Positions 6,544-12,966 of a stretch of 12,966 nt of DNA are shown in pieces. How positions within the stretch are numbered: the first letter of the stretch is position 1; each line of letters starts with the position of its first letter. The stretch spans positions 1 through 12,966 of the forward strand of contig JAQCLA010000046.1 in the NCBI GenBank assembly GCA_027592105.1. Reading direction: 5' to 3'. Under the pieces are notes generated by a model. It worked only from the letters and a program-made list of their open reading frames with translations. It made no database searches and was not told the DNA's origin. The translations under genes and the position numbers were made by a program. Source of the stretch: Pseudomonadota bacterium. Its GTDB lineage: Bacteria > Pseudomonadota > Alphaproteobacteria > Rhodobacterales > Rhodobacteraceae.

Positions 6544-9417
6544 TTAGGCTGCGGCGTGTTTGCGCGCTGCAAGCATCGGGCCAAGGTAGCGGCCCGTGTG
6601 GCTGGCCGTGACCGTGGCCACCGCCTCAGGCGTGCCGACGGCCACGATCTCACCACCGCCATCACCCCCTTCGGGGCCGATATCGATGATCCAATCGGCG
6701 GTCTTGATAACATCGAGATTATGCTCGATCACCACCATGGAATTGCCCTGATCGACCAGCTCGTGCAGCACTTCGAGCAGCTTTTTCACATCCTCGAAAT
6801 GCAGCCCCGTGGTGGGCTCGTCCAAGATGTAAAGCGTCCGGCCCGTCGAGCGTTTGGCCAGTTCCTTGGAAAGCTTCACCCGCTGCGCCTCGCCGCCCGA
6901 AAGGGTCGTCGCCTGCTGGCCCACCTTGATATAGCCAAGCCCCACGCGCACCAGCGCATCCATCTTTTCGCGGATCGATGGCACGGCCTTGAAGAACTCC
7001 TGCGCGTCCTCAACGGTCATATCCAGCACATCGGCGATGGATTTGCCTTTGAACTGCACCTCGAGCGTTTCGCGATTGTAGCGCTTGCCCTTGCAGGTCT
7101 CGCAGGTGACATAAACATCGGGCAGGAAGTGCATCTCGATCTTGATGACGCCGTCGCCTTGGCACGCCTCGCAGCGGCCGCCCTTGACGTTGAAAGAAAA
7201 GCGCCCCGGCTTGTAGCCGCGCGCCTTGGCCTCGGGCAGGCCCGCGAACCAGTCGCGGATAGGGGTGAAGGCGCCGGTATAGGTCGCGGGGTTCGAACGC
7301 GGCGTGCGCCCGATGGGGCGTTGGTCGATGTCGATCACCTTATCGAGATATTCGAAGCCCTTGATCGTCTCGCAAGGTGCGGGGGTCTCGCGCGCGCCGT
7401 TGAGCTTGACGGCGGCGTTTTTGTACAGCGTCTCGATGGTGAGCGTGGATTTGCCGCCACCCGACACGCCGGTCACGCAGATGAATTTGCCCAAGGGAAA
7501 TTCCGCCGTCACATCGCGCAGGTTGTTGCCCGTGGCCTTGACCACTGTGAGCACCTTGCCATTGCCCTTGCGCCGCTCGGCAGGCACGGCAATCTCACGC
7601 GTGCCCGACAGGTATTGCCCGGTGATCGAGGCGGGATCGGCGATGATCTCATCCGGGGTGCCTTGGGCCACGATCCGGCCCCCATGTACACCCGCACCGG
7701 GGCCGATGTCGAAGACGTAATCGGCCTCGCGGATGGCTTCTTCATCATGTTCGACAACGATTACCGTATTGCCCTGATCGCGCAGGTTCTTGAGAGTGGT
7801 CAAAAGCCGGTCATTGTCGCGCTGATGCAAGCCGATCGAGGGCTCATCGAGCACATAAAGCACGCCCGTCAGCCCCGAGCCGATCTGGCTGGCCAACCGG
7901 ATCCGCTGGCTTTCGCCGCCCGACAGCGTGCCCGCATTGCGTGCCAGCGTCAGGTAGTCGAGACCCACATTGTTCAAGAAACCAAGCCGTTCGCGGATTT
8001 CCTTGAGGATGGCGCGCGCGATCTCGTTTTTCTGCGCGCTTAAGCTGGCAGGCACTGCCTCGCACCAAGCAAAGGCCTCGCGGATCGACATCTGCACCAC
8101 CTCGCCTGCATGCAGGCCCGCGATCTTGACCGCCAGCGCCTCGGGGCGCAGGCGATAGCCGCCGCAAGCGCCACAGGGGCGGTTATTGTGATACTGCTCG
8201 AATTCTTCGCGGATCCATGCGCTATCGGTCTCGCGGTAGCGGCGCTCCATGTTGGGGATCACCCCCTCGAAGCTGCGCTTGACCTGATAGACACGCCCCC
8301 CCTCATCATAGCGAAAGGGGATCTCTTCCTCGCCCGAGCCGTGCAAAAACACCTGCTGCACCTTTTCGGGTAGATCTTTCCACGCCGCTTTCGCGTCAAA
8401 GCCGTAATGGCGCGCAATGGCTTGGATCGTCTGGGTGAAATAGGGGGATTTGCCCTTGCGCCAGGGTGCGATGGCCCCGTTCTCAAGGCTGAGCGTCACA
8501 TCAGGCACCATCAGGCGTTCGTCAAAGAACAATTCCGCCCCCAAGCCGTCGCAGACCGGGCAGGCCCCGAAAGGCGCGTTGAAGGAAAACAGCCGTGGCT
8601 CGATCTCGGGGATGGTGAAGCCGGAAACGGGACAGGCGAAGTTTTCCGAAAAGGTCAGGCGTTCGGGATCGCCCTCGGCGGGTGCGGTTTCGAGGATGGC
8701 GATCCCATCGGCCAGATCCAGCGCGGTGCGGAAACTATCGGCAAGCCGCGCCTCACTGCCCGCGCGCACCACGATCCGGTCCACCACAACATCGATATCA
8801 TGGCGGAATTTCTTGTCGAGCGTGGGCGGCTCATCGAGCTCATAGAACTGCCCATCGACCTTGACGCGCTGAAAGCCTTGCTTGCGCAGCTCCATGAATT
8901 CCTTGCGGTATTCGCCTTTGCGGTCGCGCACGATGGGGGCAAGCAGATAGGCGCGCGTCCCCTCGTCCAATGCCATGACACGGTCGACCATATCTTGCAC
9001 CTGCTGCGCCTCGATGGGCAGGCCCGTGGCCGGGCTAAAGGGCGTGCCGGCGCGTGCGAAAAGCAGGCGCATGTAGTCATAGATCTCGGTCACGGTACCG
9101 ACGGTCGAGCGCGGGTTTTTCGATGTCGTCTTTTGCTCGATGGAAATCGCAGGGCTCAGCCCCGAGATGTGATCGACATCGGGCTTTTGCATCATGTCGA
9201 GGAATTGGCGCGCATAGGCCGAAAGGCTTTCGACATAGCGCCGCTGCCCCTCGGCATAGATGGTGTCGAAGGCAAGCGAGGATTTGCCAGACCCAGACAG
9301 CCCGGTGATCACCACCAGCTTATCGCGCGGAATGTCGAGGTCGATGTTCTTGAGGTTGTGTTCGCGCGCGCCGCGGACCTCGATCTGCTTCATCTCGGGC
9401 ATGGTTGGGCCTGTCAT
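6544..9417 (-). CDS. uvrA: Excinuclease ABC subunit A (UvrA)
   Basis: 957 residues. UvrA is the DNA-damage recognition ATPase of nucleotide excision repair and loads UvrB onto lesions. It has two ABC-type ATPase halves: Walker A GLSGSGKSS (39-47) and GVSGGGKST (650-658); signature LSGGE at 498-502 and 839-843; Walker B YVLDEPS (521-527) and LYILDEP (862-868). Zinc-binding sites: C415/C418, and a complete CxxC-x19-CxxC at C749, C752, C772, C775. The insertion-domain site is incomplete: C262 is paired with S265 instead of Cys, while C286/C289 are kept. The start is uncertain. ATGs at 9417, 9402 and 9393 are in frame, none with a clear ribosome binding site; conserved sequence begins near KQIEVRGAREHNLKNIDL. 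An SOS box lies 55 bases upstream of 9417. The preceding MFS gene ends 60 bases away, so read-through is also possible. Confidence 0.98.
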   Translation of the reverse strand: MTGPTMPEMKQIEVRGAREHNLKNIDLDIPRDKLVVITGLSGSGKSSLAFDTIYAEGQRRYVESLSAYARQFLDMMQKPDVDHISGLSPAISIEQKTTSKNPRSTVGTVTEIYDYMRLLFARAGTPFSPATGLPIEAQQVQDMVDRVMALDEGTRAYLLAPIVRDRKGEYRKEFMELRKQGFQRVKVDGQFYELDEPPTLDKKFRHDIDVVVDRIVVRAGSEARLADSFRTALDLADGIAILETAPAEGDPERLTFSENFACPVSGFTIPEIEPRLFSFNAPFGACPVCDGLGAELFFDERLMVPDVTLSLENGAIAPWRKGKSPYFTQTIQAIARHYGFDAKAAWKDLPEKVQQVFLHGSGEEEIPFRYDEGGRVYQVKRSFEGVIPNMERRYRETDSAWIREEFEQYHNNRPCGACGGYRLRPEALAVKIAGLHAGEVVQMSIREAFAWCEAVPASLSAQKNEIARAILKEIRERLGFLNNVGLDYLTLARNAGTLSGGESQRIRLASQIGSGLTGVLYVLDEPSIGLHQRDNDRLLTTLKNLRDQGNTVIVVEHDEEAIREADYVFDIGPGAGVHGGRIVAQGTPDEIIADPASITGQYLSGTREIAVPAERRKGNGKVLTVVKATGNNLRDVTAEFPLGKFICVTGVSGGGKSTLTIETLYKNAAVKLNGARETPAPCETIKGFEYLDKVIDIDQRPIGRTPRSNPATYTGAFTPIRDWFAGLPEAKARGYKPGRFSFNVKGGRCEACQGDGVIKIEMHFLPDVYVTCETCKGKRYNRETLEVQFKGKSIADVLDMTVEDAQEFFKAVPSIREKMDALVRVGLGYIKVGQQATTLSGGEAQRVKLSKELAKRSTGRTLYILDEPTTGLHFEDVKKLLEVLHELVDQGNSMVVIEHNLDVIKTADWIIDIGPEGGDGGGEIVAVGTPEAVATVTASHTGRYLGPMLAARKHAAA

Positions 9418-9471
9418 TAACGGATGAGTAAGAGATAGGCGAAGGCGCCCGAGTCTCCAATGAAAAAATAA

Positions 9472-9486
9472 GAACTTTTAGCGAAC
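9472..9486 (-). promoter_or_regulatory. LexA (SOS) box controlling uvrA
   Basis: On the minus strand this reads GTTC-gctaaaa-GTTC, an exact GTTC-N7-GTTC direct repeat, the established LexA-binding consensus of Alphaproteobacteria. It lies 55 bases upstream of the first uvrA ATG and is followed by an AT-rich stretch (TTATTTTTTC) that could hold the -10 region. The box overlaps the last two codons and TAA stop of the MFS gene. LexA control of uvrA is well known in bacteria; here it is inferred from motif and position. Confidence 0.82.
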
Positions 9487-10611
9487 ATTCATCATTATGG
9501 CCGCGCGATAGGCGATTGCCGTGACCAGCGCCCCGACACCCCCCACCGCGATCGCCAAGGGCAGGCTGGCCCCCGCCCCCAAGGCCGCCAAAACCGGGGT
9601 GCCCGCGAATGTGCCGATATTGCCAAGTTGGGCCAAGGCCCCATTGGCCAATGCGCGGCCATCCTCGGTCTGGTTCAACCATGGCACGGCGGCAAAACCG
9701 CCGCCCGCCACCACGCCCGAGATCAGCATCGCCAGCACCGACAGGCCCGCCGCCTGGGCAGGCCAAGCCAGGCCAATGGCAAAAACCGCCCCCATCACGC
9801 CAAACCCACCCGCCACCAAGGCCCCCGGCGCAATGAACCGCGCCAAGACACCTGCGCCCAATGATCCCACGATCCCGACGATCGGCAAAACAGGGGCCAG
9901 CCATAATGCCCCGAGCGCAGTGGGCAGATAGGTGACTGCAGCCAGAAACAAGAAGGCATAGATGCCATGGCCCAACGCAGGCGCGAAAAGCCTTGGGTCA
10001 CGATAGATCAAGAGGTGATCGGAAAGCCGCGGGGGCGCGCGCCGCGCCACGGCTGCACGCGGCAGCATCCACCACAGCACCACCGCGAGAATGGCGCAAA
10101 GCGCGCCATGCACGGCAAAGACGGGTGCCGCCTGATCGCCCACCACAAGGGCGGCCAGCGCGAAACCGACCCCGAAAAACGTGGCCCACAGCCCCATGAC
10201 CAAGCCACGCACACGCGGCGCGGCCAGACCTGCCATCAGCGTCGGGATGGCCACGACCAGCACCAGATGCCCTGCCCCCTCAACGACGCGCAGCGCGATC
10301 AGGATGGGAAAAGCGGGCAAAAGCGCCTGCGCGCCACCCGCCAACGCCGACAAGCCCAGCGCCGCCAAGATCGCGCGACGCGGGCCCATGCTGGCCGTCA
10401 GCCCGCCTGCCATGACGCCAAAGATGATGCCGATCACCGCCACGCCCGAGACGGCAAAAGCCACGGGCCAGCCGGGATAGACCAAGGCCAAGGGGCCAAG
10501 GGTGAGCGAGATCTTGGCAAATTGCCCGGCCGCCAAAAGCCCCGCGCCGTAGAGCGCGGCGATCAGCGCCCAAGGCGTGCGAGTGGGCGGATGGGGCGCG
10601 TTTTGGTTCAT
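9478..10611 (-). CDS. Major facilitator superfamily transporter, substrate unknown
   Basis: 377 residues, at the short end for a 12-helix MFS protein. Hydrophobic segments fit 12 helices (approximately 13-31, 49-69, 79-98, 102-129, 137-157, 165-183, 208-229, 233-258, 262-283, 288-310, 323-345, 348-372). There is a Pro/Arg-rich cytoplasmic loop at about 184-200. Between helices 2 and 3, GGLTASMGPRRAIL (69-82) is a degenerate form of the MFS motif A, with the usual acidic residue missing. The ATG at 10611 is the only start that keeps helix 1, but it has no recognisable ribosome binding site. Instead a strong hairpin ends 8 bases upstream of it. The gene follows lpd by 45 bases and precedes uvrA by 60 bases on the same strand. 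Nothing in the sequence identifies the cargo; a metabolite or drug exporter are both possible. Confidence 0.85.
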   Translation of the reverse strand: MNQNAPHPPTRTPWALIAALYGAGLLAAGQFAKISLTLGPLALVYPGWPVAFAVSGVAVIGIIFGVMAGGLTASMGPRRAILAALGLSALAGGAQALLPAFPILIALRVVEGAGHLVLVVAIPTLMAGLAAPRVRGLVMGLWATFFGVGFALAALVVGDQAAPVFAVHGALCAILAVVLWWMLPRAAVARRAPPRLSDHLLIYRDPRLFAPALGHGIYAFLFLAAVTYLPTALGALWLAPVLPIVGIVGSLGAGVLARFIAPGALVAGGFGVMGAVFAIGLAWPAQAAGLSVLAMLISGVVAGGGFAAVPWLNQTEDGRALANGALAQLGNIGTFAGTPVLAALGAGASLPLAIAVGGVGALVTAIAYRAAIMMNVR

Positions 10612-10618
10612 GGCGTCT

Positions 10619-10648
10619 GCTTGACCGGGCGCAAGGACGCGGTCAAGC
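10619..10648 (-). terminator. Hairpin between lpd and the MFS gene (terminator or attenuator)
   Basis: Perfect 9-bp inverted repeat GCTTGACCG / CGGTCAAGC around a 12-base loop. It starts 8 bases after the lpd stop and ends 7 bases before the MFS ATG. No T-run follows. It may end lpd transcripts, protect their 3' end, or restrict translation of the MFS gene, whose ribosome-binding region it occupies. Confidence 0.55.
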
Positions 10649-10656
10649 GCGACAAA

Positions 10657-12051
10657 TCACAGGTGGATCACGCGGCCATATGCATCAAGCACGCTCTCAT
10701 GCATCATTTCCGACAGCGTGGGATGCGGGAACACGGTTTCCATCAGATCGGCCTCGGTGGTTTCGAGCTTTTGGCCGATCACATAGCCTTGGATAAGTTC
10801 CGTCACCTCGGCCCCGATCATATGCGCGCCCAAAAGCTCGCCCGTCTTGGCGTCGAACACGGTCTTGATCATCCCCTCGGGCTCGCCCAGCGCGATGGCC
10901 TTGCCGTTCCCGATGAAGGGGAAGCGGCCGACCTTGACGTCAAAGCCCTTTTCCTTGGCCTTGGCCTCGGTCAGGCCGACGCTTGCCACCTGCGGATGGC
11001 AATAGGTGCAGCCTGCGATCTGCTCGGGTTTGACCGGGTGTGGATGACCGCCCGCGATCAACTCGGCCACCATCACGCCCTCATGGCTGGCCTTGTGCGC
11101 GAGCCACGGGCCGTTGGTCGCATCGCCGATGACATAAAGCCCCTCGACGCCTGTGCGGCAGTAATCATCGGTGACAACAAAGCTGCGGTCGATCTTGGCG
11201 CCCAGCGCCTCAAGGCCCAGACCTTCGGTATTGGCGACGATGCCGACAGCCGAGATGACGGTGTCGAAATCATGCATCTCGATCTTGCCATCAACCTCGA
11301 TATGGGCGGTCACCTTGTCAGCGGCGCGGTCGAGTTTCTTGACCATGGCCTTAACCATGATCTTCATCCCCTGCTTTTCAAAGGACCTCTTGGCAAAGGC
11401 CGAAATCTCGGCATCCTCGACGGGCAAGATGCGGTCCATCACCTCGACCACGGTCGTATCGGCGCCGAGCGTACTGTAGAAATTCGCGAACTCGATCCCG
11501 ATCGCGCCCGAGCCGATCACCAGCAATTTCTTCGGCATATGCGGCGGCACCAGGGCATGCTTGTAGGTCCAGACGCGCTTGCCATCGGCCTCCAGCCCCG
11601 GCAATTCGCGCGCCCGCGCGCCGGTGGCGAGGATGATGTGCTTGGCTGCGAGTTCTTCGGTGCCCTTGTCGGTCTTGACGCTGACGCGGCCCTTAGCAGG
11701 CAGGGTCGCCGCACCCATGACCACGGTCACCTTGTTTTTCTTCATCAGATGGCCGACGCCGGAATTGAGCTGCTTGGCCACATTACGCGAGCGTTTGACC
11801 ACCGCGTCGAGGTCATAGCTGATATTGTCTGCTTTCAGCCCGAACTCCGCCGCGCGGTGCATCAGGTGGAATACTTCGGAGGAACGCAGCATCGCCTTTG
11901 TCGGGATACAGCCCCAGTTGAGGCAGATGCCTCCCATATGCTCGCGTTCCACGATGGCCACCTTCAGGCCAAGCTGGCTGGCGCGGATCGCAGCCACATA
12001 GCCGCCGGGGCCTGCACCGATCACGATCACGTCGAATGTTTGAGATGCCAC
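10657..12051 (-). CDS. lpdA: Dihydrolipoamide dehydrogenase (E3 of 2-oxo acid dehydrogenase complexes)
   Basis: 464 residues, full length for the family. This cytoplasmic FAD enzyme reoxidises dihydrolipoyl groups of the pyruvate, 2-oxoglutarate or branched-chain dehydrogenase complexes, or of the glycine cleavage system, and reduces NAD+. Visible features: N-terminal FAD-binding GAGPGG (12-17); redox-active disulfide in GGICLNWGCIPTK (C43, C48); NAD-binding GSGAIG (180-185); second FAD motif YVIGDAT (306-312); C-terminal catalytic pair H443 and E448 in HPTLSE. The start codon is GTG at 12051, with a strong GGAGGAGA site 7 bases upstream. No E1 or E2 gene is in the window, so this may be a shared E3 or the end of a cluster beginning further right. 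A 22-bp palindrome sits directly upstream. E3 rather than a mercuric or glutathione reductase is supported by the overall motif set and the HPTLSE ending. Confidence 0.97.
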   Translation of the reverse strand: MASQTFDVIVIGAGPGGYVAAIRASQLGLKVAIVEREHMGGICLNWGCIPTKAMLRSSEVFHLMHRAAEFGLKADNISYDLDAVVKRSRNVAKQLNSGVGHLMKKNKVTVVMGAATLPAKGRVSVKTDKGTEELAAKHIILATGARARELPGLEADGKRVWTYKHALVPPHMPKKLLVIGSGAIGIEFANFYSTLGADTTVVEVMDRILPVEDAEISAFAKRSFEKQGMKIMVKAMVKKLDRAADKVTAHIEVDGKIEMHDFDTVISAVGIVANTEGLGLEALGAKIDRSFVVTDDYCRTGVEGLYVIGDATNGPWLAHKASHEGVMVAELIAGGHPHPVKPEQIAGCTYCHPQVASVGLTEAKAKEKGFDVKVGRFPFIGNGKAIALGEPEGMIKTVFDAKTGELLGAHMIGAEVTELIQGYVIGQKLETTEADLMETVFPHPTLSEMMHESVLDAYGRVIHL

Positions 12052-12058
12052 GGGCTAC

Positions 12059-12066
12059 TCTCCTCC
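12059..12066 (-). promoter_or_regulatory. Strong Shine-Dalgarno site fixing the GTG start of lpd
   Basis: GGAGGAGA on the minus strand, 7 bases before the GTG at 12051. It is the strongest ribosome binding site in the right-hand block and decides the non-ATG start. Confidence 0.85.
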
Positions 12067-12074
12067 GGATTCCC

Positions 12075-12096
12075 ATTTGTTCAACGTTAAACAAAT
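12075..12096. promoter_or_regulatory. 22-bp near-perfect palindrome upstream of lpd, candidate operator
   Basis: Arms ATTTGTT and AAACAAAT flank a central AACGTT. Of 11 symmetric pairs, 10 match; only 12082/12089 break the symmetry. It is AT-rich in a GC-rich background and lies 24 bases upstream of the lpd start, just ahead of the ribosome binding site. This is where a repressor would block transcription. I do not recognise the regulator. A hairpin in the 5' leader is the alternative reading. Confidence 0.5.
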
Positions 12097-12113
12097 TTTA
12101 CGCCGCGCGACAA
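12086..12113 (-). promoter_or_regulatory. Possible sigma-70-type promoter of lpd
   Basis: On the minus strand, TTGTCG (12108-12113) and TTTAAC (12086-12091) are separated by 16 bases; each matches its consensus at 4 of 6 positions. The -10 would fall inside the 22-bp palindrome, consistent with repression there. Matches are modest and the call is tentative. Confidence 0.3.
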
Positions 12114-12172
12114 TCGGCGTTGGGTCGCAGGCCGGTTTGCACAGGGCGCAAAGCTCCTGCGTGCAGAGGGTC

Positions 12173-12195
12173 GCGAAAATCCAAGGGGTTCTCGC
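12173..12195 (-). terminator. Hairpin after the DUF924 gene, possible terminator
   Basis: On the minus strand the RNA can fold as GCGAGAACCC with GGATTTTCGC: ten positions, nine paired including one G-U, one mismatch, and a 3-base loop. It starts 3 bases after the DUF924 stop. No T-run follows. It probably separates the DUF924 transcript from lpd, which has its own upstream signals. Confidence 0.45.
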
Positions 12196-12198
12196 AAC

Positions 12199-12786
12199 CT
12201 AGCCTGACGTTTTTTGCAATTCCTGCACGATGGCCCCATAGCCCCCAGCGGCCAAAAAGCCGTCCTCTTCCGGGGTCGAGATGCGGCCCAGCGCGGCATT
12301 GCGATAGGGAAAGCGCCCATAACGGCGGATCACTTCGCGATGGGCACGCGCATGCAGCAGGTTGTCGCCCGTGGCCATGCGCGCCTTGAACAGCCGCACA
12401 CTGCGATCTTGGTCGGTCAACATTTCCGAATGCATGTAAGGCAGGTAAAAGAATTGCCGCATCGGCTCGGCAATGCGCAGATCCCATTCATGGTTGATGG
12501 CCAGCGCCGCGATCCGCAGCGCGCGCGCATCAGAGGCAAAGGCCCGCGGGCTTTCGCGAAACATGTTGCGGGGAAATTGATCGGTCAAAATGATCAGCCC
12601 GAGCGCACCCTTGGGACCCATCGCCCAATGATCGCACCCGCCTGCACAGGCGCTATCCCATAGCGCGCCGAAACGATCCCTGATGGTGCGGTCGAAGGCG
12701 GCATCTTGGCGATACCATGACCCGGGGCCTGCCTCTTGCCAAAAGGTGATTACCTCGCCCGCGCGGTTTTCCATGACTTTGGTCAT
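12199..12786 (-). CDS. DUF924 family protein (COG3803), function unknown
   Basis: 195 residues from the ATG at 12786, with AGGAA 7 bases upstream; a second ATG four codons in is an alternative. Family-type conserved blocks: EVITFWQEAGPGSWY (11-25), LIILTDQFPRNMFR (about 64-77), FFYLPYMHSE (about 111-120), and HREVIRRYGRFPYRNAALGR (about 148-167). The protein is soluble, with no signal peptide or membrane helix, and is probably all-helical. The family is widespread in Proteobacteria, and I know of no established biochemical role. The gene begins 24 bases after the end of the preceding partial gene, so the two are probably co-transcribed. It is followed by a hairpin and then lpd. Confidence 0.88.
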   Translation of the reverse strand: MTKVMENRAGEVITFWQEAGPGSWYRQDAAFDRTIRDRFGALWDSACAGGCDHWAMGPKGALGLIILTDQFPRNMFRESPRAFASDARALRIAALAINHEWDLRIAEPMRQFFYLPYMHSEMLTDQDRSVRLFKARMATGDNLLHARAHREVIRRYGRFPYRNAALGRISTPEEDGFLAAGGYGAIVQELQKTSG

Positions 12787-12810
12787 CGGACGGTTCCTTT
12801 CTCGGCCGCC

Positions 12811-12966
12811 TTAGCTTGTCGTCGTCTCGGTGCGGTTCTCGGCCTCGCTGGCCTCGGTCGCCTCTACATAAAGCTCTTGTGCGGTCTCGACCGCAACAGG
12901 CGATGCACCGGGCAAGATATTTGGATAAGACACCGCTTCGTGATCCTTGTCGCCTGCATAGGCGGA
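12811..12966 (-). CDS. C-terminal end of an unrecognised protein
   Basis: The frame is open from the right edge to a TAA at 12811-12813, giving the last 51 residues. The sequence begins SAYAGDKDHEAVSYPNILPG and ends in an acidic, Glu/Thr-rich tail (EATEASEAENRTETTTS). I see no family motif. The low-complexity acidic tail suggests a disordered C-terminus. Reality as a gene is supported by codon bias like its neighbours and tight spacing (24 bases) to the DUF924 gene. Confidence 0.6.
   Translation of the reverse strand, partial: SAYAGDKDHEAVSYPNILPGASPVAVETAQELYVEATEASEAENRTETTTS

Noticed and set aside
6556..9420. Long plus-strand frames (495 and 337 codons) opposite uvrA
   Set aside because: uvrA is full length with all motifs intact on the minus strand; the opposite frames have shadow-type composition and no recognisable domain.
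9967..12090. A 707-codon open frame on the plus strand, opposite lpd and part of the MFS gene
   Set aside because: It runs across two well-supported minus-strand genes and the gap between them, has a low-complexity His/Arg/Gly-rich product, and has no ribosome binding site. It is a compositional shadow.
12052..12198. A small gene or RNA in the gap between lpd and the DUF924 gene
   Set aside because: No convincing start with a ribosome binding site was seen. The gap is explained by the DUF924 hairpin, the palindrome and the lpd ribosome binding site.

Overview
The window looks like chromosomal DNA from a GC-rich alphaproteobacterium, most likely a member of the Rhodobacteraceae/Paracoccaceae. 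The signs are strong G/C third-position bias, the character of UvrA and LpdA, a lipoprotein plus YfgM-like gene pair, and an SOS box of the alphaproteobacterial type (GTTC-N7-GTTC) in front of uvrA. I see no tRNA, rRNA, CRISPR array, insertion sequence, phage gene or integration scar. Most of the window is core or near-core genome.

Left block (1-1193, minus strand): the N-terminal part of a BamB-like lipoprotein that runs off the left edge, preceded by a gene for a YfgM-like, membrane-anchored periplasmic protein. They are 40 bases apart and probably co-transcribed, and they suggest outer-membrane protein assembly and secretion chaperoning.

Efflux block (1438-6425, plus strand): a two-gene operon for a membrane fusion protein and a 1247-residue RND permease, overlapping by four bases (ATGA). 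The region between this operon and the divergent yfgM-like gene holds two near-identical 18-bp dyads (CTGAAC-N6-GTTCAG type), 47 bp apart. They look like operators of a TetR-type repressor that is not encoded in the window. No TolC-type outer-membrane channel is encoded here either. The permease carries two extra hydrophobic segments between the two usual halves, an extra periplasmic stretch, and an altered proton-relay set.

Convergent junction (6426-6543): a perfect 8-bp GC-rich hairpin behind the permease gene and a second 8-bp hairpin behind uvrA.

Right block (6544-12966, minus strand, transcribed right to left): the C-terminus of an unrecognised protein, a DUF924-family protein, dihydrolipoamide dehydrogenase (lpd), an MFS transporter, then uvrA. 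Hairpins follow the DUF924 gene and lpd. A near-perfect 22-bp palindrome lies just upstream of the lpd ribosome binding site. The uvrA SOS box physically overlaps the last codons and stop of the MFS gene, so uvrA probably has its own damage-inducible promoter even though it sits in a co-directional run.

I did not find a clearly new multi-gene system. The points most worth following are regulatory (SOS box, paired efflux operators, lpd palindrome) and the unusual architecture of the RND permease.
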